From contig CALOBA010000030.1 of assembly GCA_942491465.1 (NCBI GenBank), positions 1 through 64,000 of the forward strand: 64,000 nucleotides of DNA. Direction: 5' to 3'. How positions within the stretch are numbered: the stretch's first letter is position 1; every line of letters starts with the position of its first letter. The notes beneath the pieces are model-generated. The model searched no databases. It was given only the letters and a program-made list of their open reading frames with translations, and was not told the DNA's origin. Source of the DNA: CALOBA01 sp942491465. Its GTDB lineage: Bacteria; Pseudomonadota; Gammaproteobacteria; Chromatiales; Chromatiaceae. The position numbers and the translations under genes are program-made. Below are positions 44,918-54,419 of this stretch, one piece after another.

Positions 44918-46238
44918 CACGGCCTCCCTGCTGGTGACTCTTCATTTTCTCCAGCCAGGACAAAGCCTTGCGCTTTCGTTCTTTGGGCCCGCGCTGCGTC
45001 TTCACAAAACGTTCCAGTATGCCCGAGGTCATCAGCCCGCCCAAGGTGCCCTGCGCGATCAATTCCGGATAATCCGGCAGACTTTGGAGGCGAACCAGCT
45101 TGCTCGAGCCGCTGCCTGGGTCTCTGTAACAAAACACGACATCCGAGATGGCAGTATCCGGCAGCGCGTCCAACATGGCTGGATTGTGCGTGGAGAGCAC
45201 AACCCGCAATGAACGCTGCTCGGCGGTTTGCTGAATCTGTTCCAGCAAATGGCGTGCGCGGCTGGGGTGCACCCCGTTGTCGATCTCTTCGATCACCACC
45301 AAGCTGCCCTCAGGCGCCGAGAGCATGGCGCAAGCCACCGCCAACACCCGCAGCGTGCCGTCGGAAAGCAGGGTTGCATCGTATTCCTTGGGCGTTCCGC
45401 CGAAGGTCTCGACGAGCTTCACCATGACCTCGCCCCTCGGCCCATCGAGAAAACCGAGGTCGGCGATATTCTGTTCCGGCAAGCTTTGGATAAAGCTCAA
45501 CAGGCGTTCGCGGGGGGGGCCGTTAGGGCCATCCGGCGCATTCCACAGTGCGTGCAGCACACTGGAAAGGTTCGTGCCATCTCCCTGAAGCTTTCGGTCG
45601 TTCTTGAAGCTGTAGTCCCGCATCCTTGCTGGTACTGGATCGAGAAAAAGCACATCTCCCAACCATTTCTGATACTGACGAACCGTCCTTGGGATGACCT
45701 TCTTGGATGTTGCGTGATGCGCCTGAAAGCTTGCAGGGCTATCCAGCTGGGTAAAGATCGCGACTTGGTCGCTGCATGTGATATGAGGCTTTTTCCCGCC
45801 GCGCGAAAAATTGTTATACGCGACACCGACATCTGAACCGATGCCGGAAGATGGTTGGTCCAGATCATAGAGGGGAACATTGTTCTCCCTGTCGAAAATC
45901 GATTCCGCCGTGATATGCAGTTCATCGCTGCGCAGTGAGAGTTGCATACGCAACCGATTCCACTCGTTCAAGCTGGTCTTGCATCCAAATTCGAACGCTT
46001 CCGCGCCTTGGTACCCGAGTTCCGATAGCCTTCCGCGCACCACCTGCTCAGAACTCTGGACCCCCTGCTTGATAGACGACAGCCTCTGGCCCTGTGCCAG
46101 CCAAGAGAGCATGCGCATCGCCTCGATTGCGTTGCTCTTGCCGGAGGCGTTCGCGCCGATGAGCACCGTCAGTGGCGCCAACGGGAGAACTGCTTTCTGG
46201 TAGCTCTTGAAATTCTTGATGAGGATATTCTTTAGCAT
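44910..46238 (-). CDS. SMC-like AAA ATPase paired with a PIN nuclease
   Basis: 442 residues: MLKNILIKNFKSYQKAVLPL start, Walker A IGANASGKSN (27-36), ABC-type signature LLSDGTLRVLAVACAMLSAP (290-309), Walker B VVIEEIDNGVHP (314-325) and LSTHNPAMLDALP. This is the OLD/AAA_21 group of ATPases that act as sensors in several defence systems (compare AbiLi, PARIS AriA, RloA). It is separated from hsdS by 532 bases of repeat-bearing DNA but is followed by the coupled PIN gene and hsdR, all in one direction. The likely role is to hold the nuclease inactive until a phage signal or inhibition of the restriction enzyme; this is a hypothesis. Confidence 0.85.
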   Translation of the reverse strand: MLKNILIKNFKSYQKAVLPLAPLTVLIGANASGKSNAIEAMRMLSWLAQGQRLSSIKQGVQSSEQVVRGRLSELGYQGAEAFEFGCKTSLNEWNRLRMQLSLRSDELHITAESIFDRENNVPLYDLDQPSSGIGSDVGVAYNNFSRGGKKPHITCSDQVAIFTQLDSPASFQAHHATSKKVIPRTVRQYQKWLGDVLFLDPVPARMRDYSFKNDRKLQGDGTNLSSVLHALWNAPDGPNGPPRERLLSFIQSLPEQNIADLGFLDGPRGEVMVKLVETFGGTPKEYDATLLSDGTLRVLAVACAMLSAPEGSLVVIEEIDNGVHPSRARHLLEQIQQTAEQRSLRVVLSTHNPAMLDALPDTAISDVVFCYRDPGSGSSKLVRLQSLPDYPELIAQGTLGGLMTSGILERFVKTQRGPKERKRKALSWLEKMKSHQQGGRDE

Positions 46239-46510
46239 CTTTCAAGCTTCAGTTTTTCACCGGTTTCTCGGCAACGATCTTCATGGCCTGCTGGTGGATG
46301 GAGCGTTCTTGGTGATCGCTTCGGCTGTGCCCGCGGGACGCAGAACCTCCGCCCTTGCTCCCACGCTGGAGCCGGGGAGCCAGAAAAAAGATCATGCATC
46401 CTTCGCTTCAACTTCGTGCTCTTCGTGGTTATACATCTTTCTTTACGGTTCAGCGAATGCTTACGGCTTGGGCGTTGTCGGGGTTGTGGGTCGAGTCAGG
46501 AGAAAAGGGG

Positions 46511-46670
46511 CTCGCGCAGAGACGCAGAGACGCAAAGGGCAGAAAGAGGATTGGTCGATGTAACCACCGCAATGCCTTGGGCGAGTCTTGACGGTTTCGT
46601 TTTGATTTTTCTCATTGCGCTTTTCTTCTCTGCGCCTTTGCGCCTTTGCGCCTTTGCGTCTCTGCGCGAG
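46511..46670. repeat. 160-bp element with perfect 15-bp inverted ends
   Basis: ctcgcgcagagacgc (46511-46525) is exactly repeated inverted at 46656-46670, and the interior has further short CGCAGAG and CGCCTTTG repeats. It encodes nothing convincing and resembles a small non-autonomous mobile element. It lies in the 46239-46770 gap between hsdS and the ATPase gene, which holds no gene. Two stretches containing cccacgctggagc or ccatgctggagc flank it. Confidence 0.7.
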
Positions 46671-46770
46671 ATATCCCTCTTTTTCACAGAGCGTGCGCGC
46701 TTGCCCCCATGCTGGAGCGTTGGAGCCAGAACAAGTCTTTGGCACAAAGGACACAGAGAGTACGAAGGGT

Positions 46771-48072
46771 TTAGAGTTTGAGCTTTCCTGTGACGGCTTC
46801 CGCTATAACAATCTGTCGATATTCGGCCAACATCGCCATCTCTTTGGATACCATATTGATGCCGCTTTCGAAACTTGAGTTGACTTCGTCAGCGAACTTC
46901 AAAATTGCGCGCTGTTCACTTAACTGCGGCAGCGCGACAGGGAAGTTTCCCAACTTGGCTCTGTTGGTTGATGCCAAATTGGTCGTCTTATTGGCCGTAT
47001 TGGTGAAATATTTGCGTCCATAGTCTGCTGCTAGCACCAAGGCGATAAAGTACTCCGATGCTAGCGATCTTAGGATTCGGACGGCAAAAATATGATTTTG
47101 GTGGATGCAGTCCTTGATCTGACCTTCCCAAACGGTTCCTCTCCCTAGCTTGTCAATATCTCCCCCTTCGGTGATTAAGATGTCGCCACTACGCACCAGA
47201 TATTGATCCACTATCTGAGAGGGCAATCGAAGTTCTGCGATATCGACAAGGTCGAAGTGCCCTGCTTGCACATTCGCAACGCGGAGGTAAGGGATTGTGG
47301 TGAGCTGGGTTCCTGTATACAGCTTTCCCAGGGTAATCCCGCTTTGTACATCGCTGAAGTATTTTAGCTTTCTAACACTCCAATGCGCAGGCACCTCCCC
47401 AATCCACCCCATCCCGCTATCGCGCATGGGGGCGTCGGGGTTCAGGCCCTTGGTCACGGCCTGGTTGATCAGGATGGTCTTCTGCTCTTTGATCAGCTCG
47501 ATCAGCCGCTGCTTCTTGGCGATGGCCTCGTCGATCTCGGTGGTCTTTTGGTCGAGGAAGTTGGCGATGCGTTGTTGGGTCGGAAGGTCTGGAAGCGGGA
47601 TACGGATCGACTTCATGTCCCAATATTTCGTGGTCCACAAGTCCGCGACGATTCCATGCCCATTGCGGTAAAACTCTTCGATGAAGCCGTTACTCTTCAA
47701 TAAGTGTTCGCAATATCTCGGCTCGATCCCTTTGGGTTTCAAAACGATATTGATCAGCGAGACGGAGCCATCTTGGGCTGCTACGCCGCTGGATCCCTTG
47801 CGGTCCGAGCGGCTGTTGATGACAAAGTCTCCTTTCCTGACGCCTTTGCGGTTCTCTCCGTCGTCTGATTTCGCTGCGGAGTCAAGTTGCGGAAGGATGC
47901 CGTTCTTCGTAACGGATAGCGGCGCAAAGTCCTTGTCCGAGACCTTCTCTCTTCGTTCTTCGAAGACTGTGCCAAGTCTTTTCAAACCCCATCCAGCTGG
48001 GATCGCTCCCAGCCAGTCGAAACCGCTGTCCACGTATTCCTCATATCTCGGAAACCCCATCGTCTGCTCCAT
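46771..48072 (-). CDS. hsdS: Type I restriction enzyme, specificity subunit
   Basis: 433 residues with the HsdS two-fold layout. One target-recognition domain begins at DWLGAIPAGWGLKRL and closes with the conserved helix LPDLPTQQRIANFLDQKTTE; the second begins at MGWIGEVPAHWSVRKL and closes with LPQLSEQRAILKFADEV. Each domain would read half of a bipartite site. The ATG at 48072 overlaps the hsdM stop by one base (TGATG), so a longer upstream frame is rejected. The 3' end has about 530 bases before the next gene. Confidence 0.93.
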   Translation of the reverse strand: MEQTMGFPRYEEYVDSGFDWLGAIPAGWGLKRLGTVFEERREKVSDKDFAPLSVTKNGILPQLDSAAKSDDGENRKGVRKGDFVINSRSDRKGSSGVAAQDGSVSLINIVLKPKGIEPRYCEHLLKSNGFIEEFYRNGHGIVADLWTTKYWDMKSIRIPLPDLPTQQRIANFLDQKTTEIDEAIAKKQRLIELIKEQKTILINQAVTKGLNPDAPMRDSGMGWIGEVPAHWSVRKLKYFSDVQSGITLGKLYTGTQLTTIPYLRVANVQAGHFDLVDIAELRLPSQIVDQYLVRSGDILITEGGDIDKLGRGTVWEGQIKDCIHQNHIFAVRILRSLASEYFIALVLAADYGRKYFTNTANKTTNLASTNRAKLGNFPVALPQLSEQRAILKFADEVNSSFESGINMVSKEMAMLAEYRQIVIAEAVTGKLKL

Positions 48073-50429
48073 CACCCCACCTCCCCAAAACTCACCAACC
48101 GCTTCAACAACCCCTCCGTCTCCGCCTCCAGCGCCAGAATATCGCGCGTCACCTCTTCCAGCGAACGCAGCGGTTTGTGCTGGTAGAAGTACTTGTTGAA
48201 GCTGATCTCGTAGCCGATGCGGGTGGCGGCGAGGTTGATCCAGGCCTCGTCGACGTGGGGCCGGACCTCGCGCAGGAAGTAGGCGTGGATGTCGTCCTTG
48301 AGCGGGACGTTCTCGGTGTCGCGCAGGTCCGAGTCGGTCTCGTATTCGATGTATTCCGAGTCGGTGGCCTCGCCGGTGGGCCAGTAGCCGAAGTCCGCCA
48401 GCAGCTTGGGCTTGCATTGGAAGCCGCCGAAGCTGTGCTCGCTCAAGACCCGATCGAGCCGGGCGCCCTTGAGCTGGTGGACGCGCTTGATGACCTTCTC
48501 GGCCTGGTCGTCGCGCCAGCTGACGGCGTTGAGGATCTGGTTCCGCTCGGCGGCGCTGAGCTTGATGTTGCGGGCCTTCAGCGCCGCGTCGAACTGGTCG
48601 CGAAAGCGGTTGAAGTCGAGGTGCAGGTCCTGGCTCACGGCCTCCATGAGCTGGGCGGCCTTGTCCATGAGCGCGCGCTGGGCGGCCCAGGCCTTGGGGT
48701 CGAGCAGCAGCCGCTTGTGCTTGGGGCTGAGCCCGATGTCCTCGCGCTCCAGGTGGTCCTCGATCAGCGCGCGGCGTTCGGGGAGGTTGTCGTAGAGGTC
48801 CTCGCCCCAGCGCGCGAAGGCCCAGGCCATGGGCTCGGCGATGGCGGGGATGAAGCGCAAGCCGGCGACGCGCTCCGGCGTGAACTGGGCGGCCTTGCGG
48901 CTGGGGCGTTCGATGGTGACCTTGTAGTAGCCGAAGTCGCGGTTGTCGAAGACCTTGGAGATGCCCTCATCGGGCATGGCGGCATGCAGGGCGACGATCT
49001 GCTGGATGTGCTCCGGGGCGAACTCGCAGTTCTTGTCGCCGAGGTTCTTGCGCAGCTTGCGGTGGAGCTTTGATGCGTCGATGAGCTGGACCCGGCCTTT
49101 GCGGCTCTCGGCCTTGTGGCTGGCCAGCAGCCAGATGTAGGTGGTGATGCCGGTGTTGTAGAACAGGTTGTTGGGCAGCTGGATGATGGCCTCCAGCAGG
49201 TCGTTCTCGATGATGTAGCGGCGGATGTTGCTCTCGCCGCCGCCGGCGTCGCCGGTGAACAGGGAACTACCGTTGTGCACCGAGGCGATGCGCGAGCCGA
49301 GCGGGCTGTGGGCGCTGGTCTTGAGCTTGTCCACCATCTCCATCAGAAACAGCAGCTGGCCGTCGGAGGAGCGCGGGGTGGCGGGGACGGTCTGCGGCTG
49401 GCCGCGGAAGTCGCGCAGCGCCACCTCGAAGCGCGGGTCGAGCACCTGCTTGCCGTCGAGGATGGCGCCCTGGTCGGACTTCCAGGATTTGCCATAGGGC
49501 GGGTTGGAGAGCATGAAGTCGAAGCGCAGGCCGGCGAAATCATTGGTGGCCAGCGTGGAGCCGTTCTTGATGTTCTCGGGGTTGTTGCCCTTGATCATCA
49601 TGTCGGACTTGCAGATGGCGTAGGTCTCGTCGTTGATCTCCTTGCCATAGAGGTGCACGGCCTGGTCGCCGAGCTGAAAGGGCCCGGCGGGGTCTTCGAG
49701 ATAGTTTTGAGACTCGGTGAGCATGCCGCCGGAGCCGCAGGCGGGGTCGTAGATCAGCAGCGTCGGCGGCAGGCGCCCCTGCACCGGGTCGAACAGCAGA
49801 TGGGTCATCAGGTGGATGACCTCGCGCGGGGTGAAGTGCTCGCCGGCCTCTTCGTTGTTCTCTTCGTTGAACTTGCGGATCAGCTCCTCGAACACGTAGC
49901 CCATGCCGAGGTTGGTCAGGGGCGGCAGCCTGCGGCCGTCCGGGTCGGCGGCGGGCTTGGGGGAGAGGTTGATGTGGGGGGAGGTGAACTTCTCCAGCAC
50001 GTCGAGCAGCACGTTCTTGGCCGCCATGTGGCCGACCTGGCGGCGCAGGTCGAACTTCTGCACGATCTCCTTGACGTTGTCGCTGAAGCCGTCGAGATAG
50101 AGCTTGAAGTTGGCCTCCAACTGCTGGCGGTTGTTGGACGCGGTGGCCACCAGCCGCTTCAGGGTGTAGGGCGAGGTGTTGTAGAAGACGTAGCCCGCGG
50201 CATCGCGCAGGCCCATGGGCTCCAGCTCGGTGAAGCCGCTGCGGCGCTGGAAGGCGACCTCTTCCATCACCGCGTCCTTGCTGCCTTCGAGCAGGCAGTC
50301 GAGCCGACGCAGCACGAACATGGGCAGGATGACGTCGCGGTACTTGCCGCGCACATAGACATCGCGCAGACAGTCGTCGGCGATGGACCAGATAAAGGAG
50401 ACGATCTTGTTATGGGATGCCTGATCCAT
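48072..50429 (-). CDS. hsdM: Type I restriction enzyme, methylase subunit
   Basis: 785 residues: the N-terminal helical domain (KIVSFIWSIADDCLRDVYVR, VILPMFVLRRLDCLLE) is followed by motif I YDPACGSGGML for S-adenosylmethionine and motif IV NPPYGKSW for adenine-N6 methylation. A long C-terminal extension makes it bigger than the ~520-residue EcoKI type but normal for the large HsdM class. It is the first gene of the hsd operon and divergent from gpmI. Confidence 0.93.
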   Translation of the reverse strand: MDQASHNKIVSFIWSIADDCLRDVYVRGKYRDVILPMFVLRRLDCLLEGSKDAVMEEVAFQRRSGFTELEPMGLRDAAGYVFYNTSPYTLKRLVATASNNRQQLEANFKLYLDGFSDNVKEIVQKFDLRRQVGHMAAKNVLLDVLEKFTSPHINLSPKPAADPDGRRLPPLTNLGMGYVFEELIRKFNEENNEEAGEHFTPREVIHLMTHLLFDPVQGRLPPTLLIYDPACGSGGMLTESQNYLEDPAGPFQLGDQAVHLYGKEINDETYAICKSDMMIKGNNPENIKNGSTLATNDFAGLRFDFMLSNPPYGKSWKSDQGAILDGKQVLDPRFEVALRDFRGQPQTVPATPRSSDGQLLFLMEMVDKLKTSAHSPLGSRIASVHNGSSLFTGDAGGGESNIRRYIIENDLLEAIIQLPNNLFYNTGITTYIWLLASHKAESRKGRVQLIDASKLHRKLRKNLGDKNCEFAPEHIQQIVALHAAMPDEGISKVFDNRDFGYYKVTIERPSRKAAQFTPERVAGLRFIPAIAEPMAWAFARWGEDLYDNLPERRALIEDHLEREDIGLSPKHKRLLLDPKAWAAQRALMDKAAQLMEAVSQDLHLDFNRFRDQFDAALKARNIKLSAAERNQILNAVSWRDDQAEKVIKRVHQLKGARLDRVLSEHSFGGFQCKPKLLADFGYWPTGEATDSEYIEYETDSDLRDTENVPLKDDIHAYFLREVRPHVDEAWINLAATRIGYEISFNKYFYQHKPLRSLEEVTRDILALEAETEGLLKRLVSFGEVG

Positions 50430-50783
50430 GCGCGGTGCTTCTGCGGGGGTTGGCGGTGGTGCCCGGTGCCTTGGGGTGCCGCGCCGGATCGGGCGGGCAG
50501 GGTTGGGTCAGCATGGAAACTGTCCCGGGCGCGTTCCCTGCACATGCTACGGCGTTGACCGCCGGATGCAAGGGCAGACCAGGCCGGTTGACCCCGGCAT
50601 CTGGTGCTGTATTCCCACAAGGGGGCGCCGTGCGAGCGCCCGGATGCGGCACGCCCATGCTCGGCGGGGGCATCCCCCCTGGGTGGACGGGGCGCGGGCG
50701 CTGCATGGAAAACGCCGACCACCGTGCCCGCGGTCGCGGTGTAAGATGCCGGCCCAACGCAACTCTCACCTTGAGGCATCCCC
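50430..50783. promoter_or_regulatory. Divergent intergenic region between hsdM and gpmI
   Basis: No gene is supported in these 354 bases. It must hold the hsdM and gpmI promoters. A TAAGAT at 50742-50747, about 40 bases before the gpmI ATG, is a possible -10 box without a clear -35. The hsdM side shows no recognisable promoter. Confidence 0.4.
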
Positions 50784-52328
50784 ATGGAGCCCCGCTTCGA
50801 CCTCCCCGGCCGACCGGTTGTGCTGATCATCCTCGACGGATTCGGCGCGAACCCGGGAAAGGCCAACAACGCCGTGTTACTCGCCGATACGCCGCGCTTC
50901 GACGCCCTGTTCGCCAGCAACCCGCACACCGTTCTGCAGGCCTCCGCCCGCGCCGTCGGACTCCCCGACGGGCAGATGGGCAACTCCGAGGTGGGCCACA
51001 TGACGCTCGGCTCCGGCTGCATCGTGCGCCAGGACCTGGTGCTGATCGATGATGCCATCGCCGATCGCAGCTTCTACGACAATGCGGTGCTGATCGCCGC
51101 CGCGCGGCGCGCCGCGGAGCAGGGGCGCCCGCTGCACCTGATGGGGTTGGTGTCGGACGGCGGCGTGCACAGCCACCTGCGCCACTTGTCGGCGCTGATC
51201 AAGCTGGCCCGCCGGCAGGGGGCAACGCCGGTGGTGCATATGATCACCGATGGGCGCGACACGGCGCCGCGCTCGGCGAAGAGTTATCTGGCCGGGGTTC
51301 AGGATGCGTTGGATGCAGCCGGCGGGCGGATCGCAACGGTGATCGGCCGCTACTACGCCATGGATCGCGACCATCGTTGGGAGCGCACCAAGATGGCCTT
51401 CGATGCGCTGGTGCACGGCGAGGGGCGGGCGGCGGACTCGGCGGCCGATGCCATCGCCCAGGCCTATGCCGCCGGCGAGGACGACGAGTTCATCAGTCCG
51501 ACGATCATTGCCGGTGGCGAGCAGATCGGCGACGGCGACCCGGTGGTGTTCTTCAATTTCCGCAAGGACCGACCGCGACAGACCGTCAGTGCGCTGTATC
51601 AGTCCGACTTCGATGCCTTCGAGCGCGGCGATTTCCGCTGTGCCAACGTCACCTGCATGATGGAGTACAACGAGCGCTTCGGGCTGCCCTATGCGTTCGA
51701 GCACGAGATGCCTTCGGTGACCCTCGGCGAGATCCTGAGCGAGGCCGGATTGGCGCAGTTCCATTGCGCCGAGACCGAAAAGTATGCCCACGTCACCTTC
51801 TTCTTCAACGGCGGGCGCAATGAGCCCTATCCGGGCGAGGAGCGCTGCCTGATCCCGTCGCCGAAGGTCGCCACCTACGATCTCCAGCCGGAGATGAGCG
51901 CACGCGAGGTGGCCGACGCGGTGGTCGAGGCCATCGGCAGCGGCACCTATGCCTTCGTGGTGGTCAACTTTGCCAACGGCGACATGGTCGGGCATACCGC
52001 CGTGCGCGAGGCCGTGATCGAAGCCGTCGAGGTCCTCGATCGGGAGGTCGGGCGGGTGATCGATGCGGCCCGCGCCGCGGGCTACGCGGTGCTGATGACC
52101 GCCGATCACGGCAACTGCGACGAGATGGTCGATCCGGTCACCGGGGATCCGCACACGCGGCACACCGTCTACCCGGTGCCCTGCCTGGTGGCCGACGACG
52201 TCGCCCGGGAGCTGGCGGTGGGGGCCGGCATCGAAGACGTCGCCCCGACCTGTCTGGCGTTGATGGGGCTGCCGAAGCCCGACGCCATGCATGGTCGCTC
52301 GATCCTGCTCAAGCCGGTTCAGCGTTGA
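50784..52328 (+). CDS. gpmI: 2,3-bisphosphoglycerate-independent phosphoglycerate mutase
   Basis: Interconverts 3- and 2-phosphoglycerate in glycolysis/gluconeogenesis with a phosphoserine intermediate and Mn2+. The 514-residue length is standard. It starts VVLIILDGFGANP (metal-ligand Asp18), has the active-site serine in MGNSEVGHM (Ser68), and shows FNFRKDRPRQ, NFANGDMVGHT and TADHGNCDEM in the phosphatase domain. No damage is seen. Confidence 0.96.
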   Translation: MEPRFDLPGRPVVLIILDGFGANPGKANNAVLLADTPRFDALFASNPHTVLQASARAVGLPDGQMGNSEVGHMTLGSGCIVRQDLVLIDDAIADRSFYDNAVLIAAARRAAEQGRPLHLMGLVSDGGVHSHLRHLSALIKLARRQGATPVVHMITDGRDTAPRSAKSYLAGVQDALDAAGGRIATVIGRYYAMDRDHRWERTKMAFDALVHGEGRAADSAADAIAQAYAAGEDDEFISPTIIAGGEQIGDGDPVVFFNFRKDRPRQTVSALYQSDFDAFERGDFRCANVTCMMEYNERFGLPYAFEHEMPSVTLGEILSEAGLAQFHCAETEKYAHVTFFFNGGRNEPYPGEERCLIPSPKVATYDLQPEMSAREVADAVVEAIGSGTYAFVVVNFANGDMVGHTAVREAVIEAVEVLDREVGRVIDAARAAGYAVLMTADHGNCDEMVDPVTGDPHTRHTVYPVPCLVADDVARELAVGAGIEDVAPTCLALMGLPKPDAMHGRSILLKPVQR

Positions 52329-52384
52329 CCGGCGTGGGCGCAGACCGCGCTGCCCGGCGCTAAGACGGAGGCGACGGATCTTCG

Positions 52385-53224
52385 ATGGACGTCTATCTGC
52401 AACTGCTCCGTGACGTGGTCGACAACGGGGTCGACAAGGCCGATCGCACCGGCGTTGGAACGCGATCGGTGTTCGGACGGCAGCTCCGCTTCGACTTGGC
52501 CGACGGCTTCCCGCTGTTGACCACCAAGCGCATGCACGTCAAGAGCGTGTTCCATGAGCTGCTCTGGTTCCTCTCCGGGTCCACCAACAACGCCGATCTG
52601 CGCGCCAACGGCGTCACCATCTGGGACGAGTGGGCGGCCCCCGACGGCGGGCTCGGGCCGATCTACGGGCAGCAGTGGCGGGCCTGGACGGCGCCCGACG
52701 GCGAGCGGATCGACCAGCTGTCCGAGCTGGTGGCGGGCATCCGCCGGGAGCCCGACTCGCGGCGGCTTGTGGTGTCTGCATGGAATCCGGCCGACCTGCC
52801 CCTGGCGGGCCTGTCGCCGCAGCAGAACGTCGCCGCCGGACGGATGGCCCTGGCCCCCTGCCACTGCCTGTTTCAGGTCTACGTCAGCGACGGTCGACTC
52901 TCCTGCCAGCTCTATCAACGCAGTGCGGACCTGTTTCTGGGGGTGCCGTTCAACATCGCCGGTTATGCGCTGCTGACACACCTGCTGGCGCAGCAGTGCG
53001 ATCTCGTCCCCGGTGATTTCGTGCACAGCTTCGGCGACCTTCACCTTTACCGCAATCACCTGACCGATGACATCGTCTTCGAGCAGTTGCGTCGTCCCCC
53101 GCGGCGACTGCCTCGACTGGAGATCCTGCGTCGCCCCGAGCGTCTGTTCGACTATCGCTTCGAGGACTTCGCCATCGTCGATTACGATCCGCATCCGTCA
53201 ATCCGCGCCCCGATCGCCGTCTAA
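52385..53224 (+). CDS. thyA: Thymidylate synthase
   Basis: Makes dTMP from dUMP using methylenetetrahydrofolate. 279 residues, slightly longer than the E. coli enzyme. It carries RTGVGTRSVFGRQLRFDL, WFLSGSTNNADLRANGVTIW, the catalytic cysteine in APCHCLFQ (Cys159) and RSADLFLGVPFNIA for nucleotide binding. Starts 56 bases after gpmI and ends three bases before sohB. Confidence 0.96.
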   Translation: MDVYLQLLRDVVDNGVDKADRTGVGTRSVFGRQLRFDLADGFPLLTTKRMHVKSVFHELLWFLSGSTNNADLRANGVTIWDEWAAPDGGLGPIYGQQWRAWTAPDGERIDQLSELVAGIRREPDSRRLVVSAWNPADLPLAGLSPQQNVAAGRMALAPCHCLFQVYVSDGRLSCQLYQRSADLFLGVPFNIAGYALLTHLLAQQCDLVPGDFVHSFGDLHLYRNHLTDDIVFEQLRRPPRRLPRLEILRRPERLFDYRFEDFAIVDYDPHPSIRAPIAV

Positions 53225-53227
53225 ATC

Positions 53228-54253
53228 ATGTTTGAAGCCCTGATCGATTATCTGTTGTTCGCCGCCAAGCTGATCACGGTGTTGGTTGGCATCGGGATGC
53301 TGCTGCTGGTGCTGCTGCGGGCGCGCCGATCGGGTCACAGGGCTCGATCCGTTGCCGCGGATGACGACGGGACCGCATTGGAGCTGGTCGACCTCGGCGA
53401 GCGTTACCGCACCATGGCGGATACGATTCGACATGCGACCCTGTCCCAGCGCGCCTATCGCCGTTTCGTCAAGGACGAGCGCAAGGCGGAGCGGGCGCGG
53501 GAGAAGTCCGACGCGGTGCGGCGGCGGATCTTCGTCATCGACTTCAGCGGCGATCTGATGGCCACCGAGGTCGACGCCCTGCGCGAGACGGTCTCGGCGC
53601 TGCTGATGGTGGCGCGCGACGATGACGAGGTCGTGGTCCGTCTGGAGAACGCCGGCGGCGCCGTTGCCGAGCACGGACTTGCCGCGGCCCAGCTTCAGCG
53701 TATCCGCGCGCGCGGCCTTGCGCTGACGGTCGCGGTGGACACGGTGGCGGCCAGCGGCGGCTATCTGATGGCCTGCGTCGCCAATCGCATCCTGGCGGCG
53801 CCGTTCGCCGTGATCGGCTCCATCGGCGTGCTCGCCGAGCTGCCCAACTTCCATCGGCTGCTGGAGCGCCATGGCGTCGATTTCGAGCTGCACACCGCCG
53901 GCGAGCACAAGCGCACGATCACGCTGTTCGGAGAGAACGACGAGGCCGGGCGGGCCAAGCTGCGCGAGCAGCTGACGGCAACCCACGAGCTGTTCAAGGG
54001 ATACATCCGTGAGCAGCGCGAAGGTCTCGACGTGGAGCAGGTCGCCACCGGTGATTACTGGCACGGTCGCCAGGCCAAGGCGATCGGCCTTGTGGATGAG
54101 GTGTGCACCAGTGACGACTACCTGCTCGCCGCCTGCGAGGACGCCGATGTGCTCAAGCTGCGCTACGAGGTCAAGAAGGCCCCCGTGGAGCGTTTGCTGG
54201 CCGCGGTGCGGTTGTCGCTGGCGAGCCTGCGCGGGCGTTTCGGCATTCGGTGA
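53228..54253 (+). CDS. sohB: SohB-family inner-membrane serine peptidase
   Basis: 341 residues with an N-terminal membrane helix (LITVLVGIGMLLLVLL), a charged linker, then the S49 protease fold: IFVIDFSGDLMA, nucleophile Ser176 in VAASGGYL and general base Lys228 in GEHKRTITLFG. Ser/Lys-dyad proteases of this family act at the periplasmic face of the membrane. Three bases separate it from thyA, so cotranscription is likely. Confidence 0.92.
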   Translation: MFEALIDYLLFAAKLITVLVGIGMLLLVLLRARRSGHRARSVAADDDGTALELVDLGERYRTMADTIRHATLSQRAYRRFVKDERKAERAREKSDAVRRRIFVIDFSGDLMATEVDALRETVSALLMVARDDDEVVVRLENAGGAVAEHGLAAAQLQRIRARGLALTVAVDTVAASGGYLMACVANRILAAPFAVIGSIGVLAELPNFHRLLERHGVDFELHTAGEHKRTITLFGENDEAGRAKLREQLTATHELFKGYIREQREGLDVEQVATGDYWHGRQAKAIGLVDEVCTSDDYLLAACEDADVLKLRYEVKKAPVERLLAAVRLSLASLRGRFGIR

Positions 54254-54419
54254 AGCACACCGCGGCTGACGTCCCGATCCGTATCCGGCAGCCGCGGGCG
54301 GGATCGCGTTCTAGCGCTCCGGCATGGCCCGGTTTTTGCCGTACAATGTCGCTCCTTGCCACGGCGTTGTCGGCCTGATCCAGCCTCTCGCCGTAGGCGC
54401 TACTGCCGATGCCTCGCCG

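Noticed and set aside
48073..48417. N-terminal extension of HsdS
   Set aside because: It overlaps the hsdM 3' end in another frame and is Arg/Gly-rich; the TGATG overlap gives the natural start at 48072.
50267..51058. Minus-strand frame across the hsdM-gpmI gap
   Set aside because: It overlaps both real genes and has no coding features.
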